Of a stretch of 64,000 nucleotides of DNA, positions 25,474 to 34,992 are shown piece after piece (positions within the stretch are counted from its first letter, which is position 1; each line of letters starts with the position of its first letter). Under the pieces are notes generated by a model. It was not told the DNA's origin and made no database searches. It saw only the letters and a list, made by a program, of their open reading frames with translations. Both the position numbers and the translations under genes were made by a program. This DNA comes from Ancylobacter radicis. GTDB taxonomy: Bacteria > Pseudomonadota > Alphaproteobacteria > Rhizobiales > Xanthobacteraceae. The stretch spans positions 930,001-994,000 of the forward strand of contig NZ_JAHCQH010000015.1 in the NCBI RefSeq assembly GCF_018449475.1. Direction: 5' to 3'.

Positions 25474-27729
25474 ATGGCCGCCCTGAAGACCCGCTACCGT
25501 ATCGACGGCATGGACTGCGCCTCCTGCGCGACCAAGATCGAGACCGCCCTGCGCCGCTTGCCGAAGGTGGACGAGGTGGCCGTCTCGGTCGCGGCCGGCA
25601 CGCTGACGGTGGCCCATGCGGGCGCGAACCTCGCCGTGCTGGAGAAGCGCGTGACGGGCCTCGGCTATGGCATCGTGCCGCTTGGCGCCGCGGCGGGCCA
25701 GCCGGCGGGCGATGACGGGCACGGTCCCTGCCAGTCCCACGACCACGACCATCACCACGACCACGATCATCACCACGATCATGCTCACGGCGCGTCGGCG
25801 GTAACGCAGGTGGCCGCCACACCGACCGAGAGCGCGGCGGCTGGCCACTCGCATCTGCCGGCCGACCGGCCGTGGTGGCAGAGCGGCAAGGCGCGGCTGA
25901 CGCTGCTGTGCGGGCTGGCTCTGGTGCTGGCCTATGGGATTGGTCACCTGCTGCCGGCCTATCAGTCCATCTTCTTCATCGCCGCGCTGGCCATCGGGCT
26001 GGTGCCGATCGCCCGCCGCGCCCTCATGGCGGCGCTCGCCGGCACGCCCTTTTCCATCGAAATGCTGATGACCATCGCTGCCGTGGGCGCGATCCTGATC
26101 GGCGCGACCGAGGAGGCGGCGGCGGTCGTCTTCCTGTTTCTGGTCGGCGAACTGCTGGAAGGCGTGGCCGCCGGCCGGGCCCGCGCCAGCATTCGCGCGC
26201 TCACCGCGCTGGTGCCGAAGACGGCGCGGCTCATCGAGAATGGCGCGACGCGCGAGGTGCCGGCGGAGAGTCTGGCCATCGGCTCGCTCATTCTCGTGCG
26301 TCCGGGCGAGCGTATTCCCGCCGATGGCACGGTGATCGAGGGGGCGGGCTCGGTGAACGAGGCGCCGGTAACCGGAGAGAGCGTGCCCGTCGCCAAGGCG
26401 GCGGCGGACACGGTGTTTGCCGGCACGGTGAATGGGGAGGCGGCGCTCACCATCCGCGCCACCACCTCACCCTCCGACAACACCATCGCCCGCGTGGTGC
26501 GGCTGGTCGAGGAAGCGCAGGAGAGCAAGGCCCCGACCGAGCGTTTCATCGACGGCTTCGCCCGCTGGTACACGCCCTTCATCGTCGTGCTGGCCGCACT
26601 GGTCGCCACCGTGCCCCCCCTGCTCGCCGGGGCGTCGTGGGACGAGTGGATCTATAAGGGCCTCGCCATCCTGCTGATTGGCTGCCCCTGCGCGCTGGTC
26701 ATCTCCACCCCCGCGGCCATCGCCGCCGGGCTCGCGGCCGGTGCGCGGCGTGGCCTGCTGATCAAGGGCGGAGCGGTGCTGGAGCGGCTGCGGCTGGTCA
26801 ATGCGGTGGCGCTGGACAAGACCGGCACGCTGACCGAAGGCAAGCCTAAGGTGACGGACGTGATCGCCTTCATCGGTGACGAGGCCGGCCTGATCGCCCG
26901 CGCGGCGGCGCTGGAGTCGGGCTCCACCCATCCGCTGGCGAATGCCATTCTGGGGGAGGCGGCCGCGCGGGGCCTCGCCATTCCGGCGGTAGTTGGTGCC
27001 GGCGCCAATAGCGGCGAAGGGGTGAGCGGTGTTGTCGAGGGCGTGCCGCTGTTCCTCGGCTCGCCCAAGGCGGCGGGAGCGCGGGTTCCGCTCGCCCCTG
27101 ACCAGCAGGCGGCGATTGCCGCGCTCAACGAAGCCGGCAAGACCGTTGCGGTATTGGTGGCGGGCGAGGCGGTGGAGGGCCTCATCGCCCTGCGCGACGA
27201 GCCGCGCGAGGATGCGGCGGCGGGCCTTGCCGCGCTCAAGGCGGTGGGCATCCGCACGGTCATGCTCACCGGCGACAATGAGCGCACGGCGAGGGCGGTG
27301 GGCGCGGCGCTCGGCATCGAGGTGCGCGCAGGGCTGATGCCGGCCGACAAGCAGCGCATCATCGGCGAGCTGAAGCGCGAGGGCTTCACCGTTGCCAAGG
27401 TGGGCGACGGGATCAATGACGCGCCGGCCCTCGCGGCGGCCGATGTCGGTATCGCCATGGGCGGGGGCACCGATGTCGCTTTGGAGACCGCCGAAGCCGC
27501 CGTGCTTCACGGGCGCGTTGCCGATGTGGCGGCGATGATCGCCCTGTCGCGCCAGACCATGCGCAACATCCACGAGAACATCACCATCGCGCTGGGGCTG
27601 AAGGCGGTGTTCCTCGTCACCACGATTATCGGCATTACCGGGCTCTGGCCGGCCATCCTCGCCGATACCGGCGCAACGGTGCTGGTCACCGCCAATGCCC
27701 TGCGGTTGCTGGGATGGGGAAGAAAATAG
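25474..27729 (+). CDS. zntA: Zn/Cd/Pb-translocating P-type ATPase
   Basis: Exports divalent soft metals across the inner membrane. The 751 residues include an N-terminal metal-binding domain with MDCASCATK at about 13-21, a histidine/aspartate-rich linker at about 88-110, the P1B motif CPCALVIS in TM6, phosphorylation DKTGTLTEGK, HP motif STHPLANAIL and hinge GDGINDAPALAAADVG. The last helices carry K (LGLKAVFLV) and D (ADTGATVLVTANALRLL), the P1B-2 pattern for Zn, Cd and Pb. MerR regulation is evident from the upstream promoter. Confidence 0.95.
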   Translation: MAALKTRYRIDGMDCASCATKIETALRRLPKVDEVAVSVAAGTLTVAHAGANLAVLEKRVTGLGYGIVPLGAAAGQPAGDDGHGPCQSHDHDHHHDHDHHHDHAHGASAVTQVAATPTESAAAGHSHLPADRPWWQSGKARLTLLCGLALVLAYGIGHLLPAYQSIFFIAALAIGLVPIARRALMAALAGTPFSIEMLMTIAAVGAILIGATEEAAAVVFLFLVGELLEGVAAGRARASIRALTALVPKTARLIENGATREVPAESLAIGSLILVRPGERIPADGTVIEGAGSVNEAPVTGESVPVAKAAADTVFAGTVNGEAALTIRATTSPSDNTIARVVRLVEEAQESKAPTERFIDGFARWYTPFIVVLAALVATVPPLLAGASWDEWIYKGLAILLIGCPCALVISTPAAIAAGLAAGARRGLLIKGGAVLERLRLVNAVALDKTGTLTEGKPKVTDVIAFIGDEAGLIARAAALESGSTHPLANAILGEAAARGLAIPAVVGAGANSGEGVSGVVEGVPLFLGSPKAAGARVPLAPDQQAAIAALNEAGKTVAVLVAGEAVEGLIALRDEPREDAAAGLAALKAVGIRTVMLTGDNERTARAVGAALGIEVRAGLMPADKQRIIGELKREGFTVAKVGDGINDAPALAAADVGIAMGGGTDVALETAEAAVLHGRVADVAAMIALSRQTMRNIHENITIALGLKAVFLVTTIIGITGLWPAILADTGATVLVTANALRLLGWGRK

Positions 27730-27733
27730 CCGG

Positions 27734-29308
27734 CTAAATTTCAATGATCTGTCGGGCCCGTGCGACGACCTCATCGGGTCCGACGGCGGTAGAAAGGCGG
27801 GCCCAGCCGATCGGGCCGCAATCGCGCGCCGCCTGCTGCGCCACCACGGCGGCGGTGGCGTCCGAGGCATCACCCTGCCGTGCCTCGACACGGGTTGTTA
27901 GTGCCTCAAGAGGCGCGTCGAGCCACAGGCCCGTGAAGGGGACCCCCGCGGCGCGGGCGACCTGCTCGACCGCCGCGCGCTCGTCCTCGCGCTGGTGGAC
28001 GGCATCGACCACCACGCCATGGCCGGCCGCCAGCACCGCCGCCGCCCGCTCGCGCAGCGCGGCATAGACCGCCTCCGTCGCCTCTCGCGTATAGGCGGCG
28101 CCCGGCAGGCGCTCCAGTTCGCCAACGCCCGCCAGGCGCTTGCGCTCGACATCGCTGCGCAGATGCACCGCGCCGGGCAGCGGACCGACAAAGGGGGCAA
28201 GGTTTGCAGCGAGCGTGCTCTTGCCGGTGCCGGACAGTCCGCCGATGGCGATGAGCCGGGGCGAGTGTGCGGCGAGCGCCCCCTCGGCATAGGCGAGATA
28301 GGCCTGTGCGTCGGCGCAGGCGGTTTGCCGCTCCGTGCCCGTGCGGTGCGCCAAGGCGGCGGCCGTTACCTGTGCGCGGATGCCGGCCCGTAGCGCGAGA
28401 AAAAGCGGGAGGGCCGCCAGCCCGTCATAGGGCGGGGCGTCACTGCAGGCGGCGAGATAGCGGTTGAGAAGCTGGTTGGCCGGCGCCACCAAGCCGCGCT
28501 GGCCGAGATCCATCACGAGGAAGGCGAGGTCATAGAGTCGGTCGATGGTGGCCAGCCCCTCGTCGAATTCCAGGGCGTCGAACAGCACCGGTGCGCCATT
28601 GATCAGCGCGATATTGCGCAGATGCAGGTCGCCATGGCAGCGCCGCACCTCGCCCGCGCGGGCGCGCCGGGCCAGCAGGGGCGCGAGGCGGTCGAGAGCG
28701 AGGGCCAGCGCCGCCTTGAGGGCGGCAACACGCGGTGGCGCGAAGAGGTCGGGCGCCTCCTCGAGACCCGCCATGATGTTGCGCACCACCTGCGCCAGCG
28801 CGCCCGGCGAATCGGCCTCGGGGTGGCGCGCCGCGCGCTCATGGGCGGCGAACACAGCCCGTGCAAGCGCGTCCATCAAGGCCGGGGTCAGCGCCTCGGG
28901 CGACAGCCGGTCGAAGGTTGCCCGCTCGTCGAAGCGGCGCATATGCACCGCCCATTCGATGATGATGTCTCCCTTGGCGCCCCCGTCGGCGCCGCCAAGC
29001 CGCAGCCCGTCACCCTCCCGACGGATCGGCACCAGGCCGAGATATAGGCCCGGCGCATTGTCCCGGTTGACCTCCAGCTCGCGCATACAGGCGGCATGGC
29101 GCTTGTCCAGCGTCGAGAGGTCCATGAAGGGGAAACGCACGGCGCGCTTGACCTTGTACACGTCGCCGCCGGCGAGGAAGACGGCGGCGCCATGCGTGTC
29201 GATGCGCGCCACCGGCTCGCCTAGTCCATGCGTCGCGGGATCGGCCAGCAGCCGGAACACCGGCTCCTGATCGGCGACGATGTGTGTCGAAGGGGCGGGC
29301 GCGCTCAT
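27734..29308 (-). CDS. Phosphotransferase-P-loop kinase fusion (APH / AAA family)
   Basis: Two-domain protein of 524 residues and unknown substrate. Residues about 30-330 form an aminoglycoside-phosphotransferase-like domain with the catalytic loop RRCHGDLHLRNIAL and the later VLFDALEFDE (metal-binding aspartates). From about 350 a P-loop kinase domain begins with IAIGGLSGTGKSTLAANL and HLRSDVERKRL. This fusion is widespread in proteobacteria without an assigned role. It is convergent with zntA, four bases apart. Confidence 0.82.
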   Translation of the reverse strand: MSAPAPSTHIVADQEPVFRLLADPATHGLGEPVARIDTHGAAVFLAGGDVYKVKRAVRFPFMDLSTLDKRHAACMRELEVNRDNAPGLYLGLVPIRREGDGLRLGGADGGAKGDIIIEWAVHMRRFDERATFDRLSPEALTPALMDALARAVFAAHERAARHPEADSPGALAQVVRNIMAGLEEAPDLFAPPRVAALKAALALALDRLAPLLARRARAGEVRRCHGDLHLRNIALINGAPVLFDALEFDEGLATIDRLYDLAFLVMDLGQRGLVAPANQLLNRYLAACSDAPPYDGLAALPLFLALRAGIRAQVTAAALAHRTGTERQTACADAQAYLAYAEGALAAHSPRLIAIGGLSGTGKSTLAANLAPFVGPLPGAVHLRSDVERKRLAGVGELERLPGAAYTREATEAVYAALRERAAAVLAAGHGVVVDAVHQREDERAAVEQVARAAGVPFTGLWLDAPLEALTTRVEARQGDASDATAAVVAQQAARDCGPIGWARLSTAVGPDEVVARARQIIEI

Positions 29309-29430
29309 GGCGCCAGTCTAGACCGCCGCTGGCCTGCCGCCATCGGTAAGGTTGCGGCCAAATGTGAATGGGCGTGGCGCAGCTATGGGATTAAGCAGGC
29401 GCCAGCGCATCCACATTCAGGTCTTTCCCC

Positions 29431-30489
29431 GTGTCCGATTCGTCCTCCGCCTCCGTCCGCCCTTATCTCGCCAGCGACAATGGCGTCGGCGTTTCCCCGC
29501 AAATCCTCGCCGCGCTGTCCGCTGCCAATCACGGCGCGATGTATTCCTACGGCGCGGATGAGATTTCAGCCCGCGTCGAGCGGCGCCTTGCCGCGCTGTT
29601 CGAGCGCGAGGTGGCGGTGTTCCTCGTCTCCACCGGCACGGCGGCGAACGCGCTGTCTCTTGCCGCCTTCACCCCGCCCTGGGGCGCGGTGCTGTGCCAT
29701 GCCGACAGCCATATTGAAAAGGACGAGTGCGGCGCGGTGGAATTCTTCGCCGCCGGCGCAAGGCTGGTCCATGTGGCGGGCGATGCGGGCGGGCGGCTCG
29801 ATCCCGAGGCCCTGGCGGTCGCGGCGCAGATGAACAAGGGCGATGTGCATGGCGTGCAGCCGGCGTGCGTCTCCGTCACGCAGATCAGCGAATTCGGCGC
29901 GCTCTATTCGCCCGATCACCTGAACGCGATTGGCGCGGTCTGCCGCGCGGCGGGGTTGAAGCTGCATATGGACGGCGCGCGCTTCGCCAATGCGGTGGCG
30001 GCGAGCGGTGCGCGCCCGGCGGACATCACCTGGAAGGCCGGGGTCGACGTGCTCTCCTTCGGCGCTACCAAGAACGGGGCGATGGGGGTCGAGGCGGTGG
30101 TGCTGTTCGATCTCGACAAGGCGCAGGAACTGGCTTTCCGCCGCAAGCGGGCGGGGCATCTGTCCTCCAAGATGCGCTTCCTCGCCGCGCAGATGGACGC
30201 CTATCTGGAGGGCGATCTCTGGCTCGCCAATGCCCGCCACGCCAACGCCATGGCGGCGCGACTGGAGGCGGGGCTGCGCGCTGTTGCGGGCGTTGAGGTG
30301 GTGCAGCCGGCGGAGGCCAACATGCTGTTCGTGCGGCTCCCGCAGACCGCGATCGACACCCTGCTGGCGCAGGGTTTCCGCTTCTACGCGGACCGCTGGG
30401 GCGCGGGTGTGATCCGCCTCGTCACCGCTTTCGCCACGACGGGCGAGGATGTGGACGCCTTCGTGGCGGGGGTGCGCGCGGCGATGTGA
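29431..30489 (+). CDS. ltaE: Low-specificity L-threonine aldolase
   Basis: PLP enzyme cleaving L-threonine or allo-threonine to glycine and acetaldehyde. It has 352 residues; motifs are YLASDNGVGVSPQIL, VCRAAGLKLHMDGARFANA and the PLP lysine in VLSFGATKNGAMGVEAV. GTG at 29431 is the start giving the expected N-terminus, though its ribosome-binding site is weak. It is convergent with a MocR regulator 16 bases away. Confidence 0.88.
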   Translation: MSDSSSASVRPYLASDNGVGVSPQILAALSAANHGAMYSYGADEISARVERRLAALFEREVAVFLVSTGTAANALSLAAFTPPWGAVLCHADSHIEKDECGAVEFFAAGARLVHVAGDAGGRLDPEALAVAAQMNKGDVHGVQPACVSVTQISEFGALYSPDHLNAIGAVCRAAGLKLHMDGARFANAVAASGARPADITWKAGVDVLSFGATKNGAMGVEAVVLFDLDKAQELAFRRKRAGHLSSKMRFLAAQMDAYLEGDLWLANARHANAMAARLEAGLRAVAGVEVVQPAEANMLFVRLPQTAIDTLLAQGFRFYADRWGAGVIRLVTAFATTGEDVDAFVAGVRAAM

Positions 30490-30505
30490 GGGGCCCCCTG
30501 CCGCC

Positions 30506-31891
30506 TTACATCACGGCCGAAACCACCTCGGGCGATTCCTCCAGCGCGTGGGCGATGAAATCGAGCGCGGAACGGATCTGCGCGCGGCTGGCCGGTCCGC
30601 CGAGGCACACGCGCACAGCCTCGCTCACCGTGCCGCCGACCGTGAAGGCGTCGCTCGCCACCACGCCGATGCCGGTCGCGCGCATGTGGCCGACAAAGGC
30701 GGAGCGGGTCCAGGGCGCGGGCAATTCGATCCAGAGATTGAAGCTGAGCGGATCGGCGCGGAACGAGCCGGCGGGCAGGATGTCGCCGGCCAGTGTCTGG
30801 CGGGCCTGCGTCTCCGCGCGGATAAAGCGCAGCAGCGTGTCGGCTGTGCCATCCTCGATCCAGCGCGTCGCCAGCGCCGCGGTGAGCGGGGAGCTCATCA
30901 CATTGGCGGTCCGAAGGGCGGCGGCGAAGGGGTAGCCGGCGCGCGTATCCGGCACCACCACATAGGCGGTGCGCAGCCCGGCACCGATGCATTTGGCCAG
31001 TCCGGCAATATGCCAGGTCAGGTCCGGCGCAATGGCGGCCAGCGGTGGCGGGCCATGGGCGGGGATGAAGCCATAGGCGTCGTCCTCGACGATGGGCACG
31101 CCGAAGCGCCGCGCCACCTGGGCGATGGCGGTGCGTCGTCCCTCGGGAATGGTCAGCGTCGTGGGATTCTGCAGCGTCGGGTTGAGGTAGAGCGCCTTGG
31201 GGGCGAGTTCCCGGCAGGCATCGGCGAAGGCGTCGGGGTCGATGCCATCCCTGTCCATGGCGAGGCCGACAAGGCGCAGGCCGAGCTGGGCCGCGATGGC
31301 CCGCACGCCGGGATAGGTCACGGCCTCGCACAGCACGGTATCGCCGGGCTTGGCCAGAAGGCCGAGAATGCCGAGCAGTGCGGGATGCGCCCCGGGGGTG
31401 ACGAAGATGCGCTCCTGCGAGGGGACGAGCGCCCGTCGGCCGAGCCAGGCGGAGGCGGCGTCCTTGTCGGCGCGGGTGCCGCCAAAGCCCTGATAGCGCA
31501 GCAGCGCCACCAGATCGCGACCGACTTCGGCGAGCCCCTCCTGCATCCGGGCGATCAGCGCCGGATCGTCCGGCTCGGGTGGCAGGTTCATGGAAAGATC
31601 GACGCTTGACGGCCGGGACGGCGAGGCGGGGCGGGCCTTGGGGCGCGGCAGGCCGGTGACAAAGGTGCCCTGGCCCACGCGCGATTCGACGAGCCCGCGC
31701 TTCTGCGCCTCGACATAGCCGCGCGCCACCGTGGTGAAGTCGATGTCGAGCCGGGCCGCCAGCTTGCGCTGCGGCGGCAGCCGGTCGCCGATGGCGAGGC
31801 GGCCGGCGCGTATGTCCTCGGCGATCAGGTCGGCGATGGCGAGATAGCGCGGCTTGTCGGAGCGGGAAAGGTCGGGAGTCCAGTCGGCCAT
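30506..31891 (-). CDS. MocR-type PLP-dependent regulator
   Basis: GntR winged helix fused to an aminotransferase-like domain, 461 residues. The N-terminus (ADLIAEDIRAGRLAIGDRLPPQRKLAARLDIDFTTVARGY) binds DNA. The C-terminal fold has NPTLQNPTT, VEDDAYGFIP and a lysine in AGLAKCIGAGLRTAYV. It uses PLP or its adducts as effector by family analogy. It is divergent from the Nit1C cluster across about 350 bases and might regulate itself, ltaE or part of that cluster; the target is not shown. Confidence 0.88.
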   Translation of the reverse strand: MADWTPDLSRSDKPRYLAIADLIAEDIRAGRLAIGDRLPPQRKLAARLDIDFTTVARGYVEAQKRGLVESRVGQGTFVTGLPRPKARPASPSRPSSVDLSMNLPPEPDDPALIARMQEGLAEVGRDLVALLRYQGFGGTRADKDAASAWLGRRALVPSQERIFVTPGAHPALLGILGLLAKPGDTVLCEAVTYPGVRAIAAQLGLRLVGLAMDRDGIDPDAFADACRELAPKALYLNPTLQNPTTLTIPEGRRTAIAQVARRFGVPIVEDDAYGFIPAHGPPPLAAIAPDLTWHIAGLAKCIGAGLRTAYVVVPDTRAGYPFAAALRTANVMSSPLTAALATRWIEDGTADTLLRFIRAETQARQTLAGDILPAGSFRADPLSFNLWIELPAPWTRSAFVGHMRATGIGVVASDAFTVGGTVSEAVRVCLGGPASRAQIRSALDFIAHALEESPEVVSAVM

Positions 31892-31945
31892 CGGTCAATC
31901 CGTGCGGCGCGGGCAGGCGCCGAATCCATGCGTCTATGGATTGAC

Positions 31946-31974
31946 TGTATAATGTTGCATCGGTGATCTGTCAC
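31946..31974 (-). promoter_or_regulatory. Sigma-70-type promoter of the MocR gene
   Basis: Read on the minus strand: GTGACA (-35, 31974-31969), 17 bases, TATACA (-10, 31951-31946). Transcription would start about 45 bases before the MocR start codon. Confidence 0.6.
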
Positions 31975-32172
31975 CTCTGGTCCACAACTTGCTGCATAGG
32001 TAGTTGTGCGTAACGCGCCGTGCCGAATGAGCGGGAATCGTGCAAAAGCTAGCCTTTGGCTTAGGCGTCCGCCGATTTTTTCAACAGCGCCGATCGGCAC
32101 TGGCAAGTCGTATTGAATGTATTTTTGTATGTATATTGACTGATATGCTGATTCTTTCAGCAATCCGTCAAT

Positions 32173-32188
32173 TGGCACATTGATTGCA
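32173..32188 (+). promoter_or_regulatory. Sigma-54 promoter of the Nit1C cluster
   Basis: TGGCAC (32173-32178), five bases, TTGCA (32184-32188): an essentially perfect -24/-12 element, with GG and GC at the required spacing. The predicted start is near 32200, about 45 bases before the first Nit1C gene. The rest of the 354-base gap to the MocR gene is locally AT-rich (32090-32170) and could hold enhancer-binding-protein sites; I see no clean NtrC site. Confidence 0.8.
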
Positions 32189-32245
32189 GTTCCTCTGCCG
32201 TGAGCCGGCAAGCGCCGGTCCCCTGCTTCATCTGAGGAGAGCGAC

Positions 32246-32728
32246 ATGGCCACGATTACCGTTCCGGCCCACCAGAAGGGCGATGTTCTGGTCGATTACG
32301 AGGACAAGAAGTTCGAGGACGTCAAAGCCGCTCCCGGCGAGAAGGCGCTTGTCACCTTCCACACCGTGGCCTTCGAAGGCTCGATCGGCCTCGTCAACCT
32401 GCTTCAGGCCTCGCGCCTGATCCAGAAGGGCTTCGAGACGTCCGTGCTGCTCTATGGGCCCGGCGTCACGCTCGGCGTGCAGCGCGGCTTTCCCAAGCTC
32501 GGCGACGAGGCGTTCCCCGGCCATCTCAACTTCAATGGCCGCATCGAGAAGATCATCAATGATGGCGGCAAGGTCTATGCCTGCCGCTTCGCGCTGCAGG
32601 CGCTCTACGGCCATGGCGAGGGCGCGCTGATCCCCGGCGTCATCCCGATCAGCCCGCTCGACGTGCTCGATATCGTGCTGCTCCACCGCCGCGACAACGC
32701 CTTCATCCTCGACACCTGGACGCTCTGA
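32246..32728 (+). CDS. MSMEG_0572/Sll0783-family nitrogen starvation response protein
   Basis: First gene of the Nit1C cluster. The 160-residue protein matches the Sll0783-like family: [67 protein letters not shown], and [21 protein letters not shown]. The Synechocystis homologue is strongly induced by nitrogen starvation. Biochemical function is unknown. Good ribosome-binding site (GAGGAGAG), just after the sigma-54 promoter. Confidence 0.93.
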   Translation: MATITVPAHQKGDVLVDYEDKKFEDVKAAPGEKALVTFHTVAFEGSIGLVNLLQASRLIQKGFETSVLLYGPGVTLGVQRGFPKLGDEAFPGHLNFNGRIEKIINDGGKVYACRFALQALYGHGEGALIPGVIPISPLDVLDIVLLHRRDNAFILDTWTL

Positions 32729-32743
32729 GCCGGGTCTGAACCC

Positions 32744-32839
32744 GTCATCCCGGCCGGAATCCGCAGGGTGCAGGGTCGGGATCGGGTGCTGATGACAGTG
32801 CGATCCCGGATCGGCGGCGGTGCCTCCGTCCGGGATGAC
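32744..32839. repeat. REP-like element inside the Nit1C operon
   Basis: GTCATCCCGGCC at the left and its inverted GTCCGGGATGAC at the right, with CGATCCCGGATCGGC inside. It is related to the element at 19965-20095. It fills the 133-base gap between the first gene and the nitrilase and ends 22 bases before the nitrilase start. Confidence 0.7.
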
Positions 32840-32861
32840 GGCCAAGGCCAAGGAGGCCGCA

Positions 32862-33935
32862 ATGGCAGACATGACGATCTCGGAAAAGCGCATTGTCCGC
32901 GCGGCCGCGGTGCAGATCGCGCCGGACCTCGACAGCCTGGAGGGCACGCTCACCCGCGTGCTCGCCGCGCTGGAGGAAGCGGCGGGCAAGGGGGCGCGGC
33001 TCGTCGTGTTCCCCGAGACCTTCCTGCCCTGGTATCCCTATTTCTCCTTCGTGCTGCCTCCGGTGCTGACCGGTGCGGAACATCTGCGGCTCTATGAGCA
33101 CGCGGTGGTCGTGCCCGGCCCTGTGACCGAGGCGGTGGCGGCCTCCGCCCGCCGCCTCGGCGTCGTGGTCGTGCTCGGGGTGAACGAGCGCGACCACGGC
33201 TCGCTCTACAACACGCAGCTTGTCTTCGACGCGGATGGCAGTCTCAAGCTGAAGCGTCGCAAGATCACCCCGACCTTCCATGAGCGAATGATCTGGGGGC
33301 AGGGCGACGGGGCGGGCCTCAAGGTGGTCGACACGGCGGTGGGCCGGGTCGGTGCGCTGGCCTGCTGGGAGCATTACAACCCGCTCGCCCGCTACGCGCT
33401 GATGGCGCAGCACGAGGAAATCCACGTCGCGCAGTTCCCCGGCTCGCTGGTCGGCCCGATCTTTGCCGATCAGATCGAGGTGACGATCCGCCACCACGCG
33501 CTGGAATCGGGCTGCTTCGTGGTCAATTCCACCGGCTGGCTGACCGAGGCGCAGATCGCCCGGATTTCGCCGGACGAGCGGCTGCGCAAGGCGCTCACCG
33601 GCGGCTGCATGAGCGCGATCATCTCGCCCGAGGGCAGCCATGTCGTGCCCCCGCTGACCTCCGGCGAGGGCATCCTCCTCGCCGATCTCGACATGAGCCT
33701 CATCACCAAGCGCAAGCGGATGATGGATTCGGTCGGCCATTACGCCCGGCCGGAACTGCTCAGCCTCAATCTCGACGACCGGCCCGCCATGCCCATGCAT
33801 CGGCAGGCCGCTCCCTTCCTCGCGAACTCCGGGAGTGTGTCCGATGAAACCGATGGATCCGGCGACCGATCTCCAGCCGATGCGGACGGAGCATCTGATC
33901 AACGAGTTGCAGTCCTACGGGGTGCGGCTGGTTGA
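32862..33935 (+). CDS. Nit6803-family nitrilase (Nit1C)
   Basis: Carbon-nitrogen hydrolase converting nitriles to acids and ammonia; Nit1C nitrilases are tied to cyanide assimilation. The 357 residues carry the catalytic triad: Glu in [13 protein letters not shown], Lys in [19 protein letters not shown], Cys in [14 protein letters not shown]. The ATG at 32862 has an ideal AAGGAGG upstream. The last 30 residues (after about SGSVSDET) are coded in the region that overlaps the next gene by 92 bases, and look like read-through, not conserved fold. Confidence 0.93.
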   Translation: MADMTISEKRIVRAAAVQIAPDLDSLEGTLTRVLAALEEAAGKGARLVVFPETFLPWYPYFSFVLPPVLTGAEHLRLYEHAVVVPGPVTEAVAASARRLGVVVVLGVNERDHGSLYNTQLVFDADGSLKLKRRKITPTFHERMIWGQGDGAGLKVVDTAVGRVGALACWEHYNPLARYALMAQHEEIHVAQFPGSLVGPIFADQIEVTIRHHALESGCFVVNSTGWLTEAQIARISPDERLRKALTGGCMSAIISPEGSHVVPPLTSGEGILLADLDMSLITKRKRMMDSVGHYARPELLSLNLDDRPAMPMHRQAAPFLANSGSVSDETDGSGDRSPADADGASDQRVAVLRGAAG

Positions 33936-34992
33936 TCCCCGCGCCGGCGCGGATAGTCGCCGGGGCGGGGCGGGGCCCTCCGACCATAAGGCGATGACCA
34001 TTGACGGCATGACCGTCATGGTCCCCGTCCACACCGCCCCGGCTTTCGAAAGCCCCTATCTCGTCGAGAAGCCCGACGCCTATGGCCGCTCGCGCATCAG
34101 CCGCGACGGGCTGGTGCTGGGCGAGGTGTCGTTCCCGCTGCAGCCGAAATTCTACGGTCTCTCCACCGCCGACGGCATTCCCTATTCGAAGATCGCCGTG
34201 CTGCACGGGCGCGATGTGCTGGCGACAACGGTGCTCCAGAGCTGCATCCGCTATCAGAGCCGCACCAAGACCTGCCAGTTTTGCGCCATCGGCCAGTCGC
34301 TGGCGGCGGGCCGCACCATTGAGCGCAAAACCCCGGCGCAACTGGCGGAAGTCGCCAAGGCCGCCGTGGAGCTGGACGGCGTGAAGCACATGGTGATGAC
34401 CACCGGCACCCCACCGGGCAAGGATCGCGGCGCGGCGATCCTCACCGAGAGCGCGGCGGCGGTGAAGGCGGCGGTGGACCTGCCGATCCAGGTGCAGTGC
34501 GAGCCGCCCGATGACGATGCCTGGTTCGGACGGATGTTCGCCGCCGGGGCGGATGCGCTCGGCATGCATCTGGAAGCGGTCACCGAAGAGGTGCGCCAGC
34601 GCATCATGCCCGGAAAGGCGCAGGTGTCGGTTGCCCGCTATTTTGAGGCGTTCGAGGCGGCCGTGCCGGTGTTCGGGCGCGGGCAGGTCTCGACCTATAT
34701 CCTCGCCGGGCTCGGTGACAGCAGAGAGGAGATCCTCGCCATCTGTGACCGCCTGACGAAAATCGGCGTCTATCCCTTCGTGGTGCCCTTCGTGCCGATT
34801 TCCGGCACGCCGCTGGAAAGCCACCCGACGCCCACACCGGCCTTCATGAATTCCATCCTCGGCCCGCTCTCGGGCATGCTGCTGGCGACCGGGCTGAAAT
34901 CCATCGACGCCAAGGCCGGCTGCGCCAAATGCGGCGCGTGCTCGGCGCTCTCCACCTATGAGCGCCGTGGTGCGATGGGGGGCTGCGCATGA
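33844..34992 (+). CDS. MSMEG_0568-family radical SAM protein (Nit1C)
   Basis: Third Nit1C gene; a radical SAM enzyme of unknown reaction, 382 residues from the ATG at 33844 (GGGAG eight bases before). The cluster cysteines read C-x9-C-x2-C ([15 protein letters not shown]) rather than the canonical C-x3-C-x2-C, and the C-terminus has a second cluster-like CAKCGAC. The start lies 92 bases inside the nitrilase frame; an ATG at 33880 is an alternative. Resembles biotin-synthase-like radical SAM folds. Confidence 0.88.
   Translation: MKPMDPATDLQPMRTEHLINELQSYGVRLVDPRAGADSRRGGAGPSDHKAMTIDGMTVMVPVHTAPAFESPYLVEKPDAYGRSRISRDGLVLGEVSFPLQPKFYGLSTADGIPYSKIAVLHGRDVLATTVLQSCIRYQSRTKTCQFCAIGQSLAAGRTIERKTPAQLAEVAKAAVELDGVKHMVMTTGTPPGKDRGAAILTESAAAVKAAVDLPIQVQCEPPDDDAWFGRMFAAGADALGMHLEAVTEEVRQRIMPGKAQVSVARYFEAFEAAVPVFGRGQVSTYILAGLGDSREEILAICDRLTKIGVYPFVVPFVPISGTPLESHPTPTPAFMNSILGPLSGMLLATGLKSIDAKAGCAKCGACSALSTYERRGAMGGCA

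Noticed and set aside
25741-25800. CRISPR-like or tandem DNA repeat (CACGACCACGATCATC)
   Set aside because: This is the codon pattern of the histidine/aspartate-rich metal-binding linker in the zinc ATPase.
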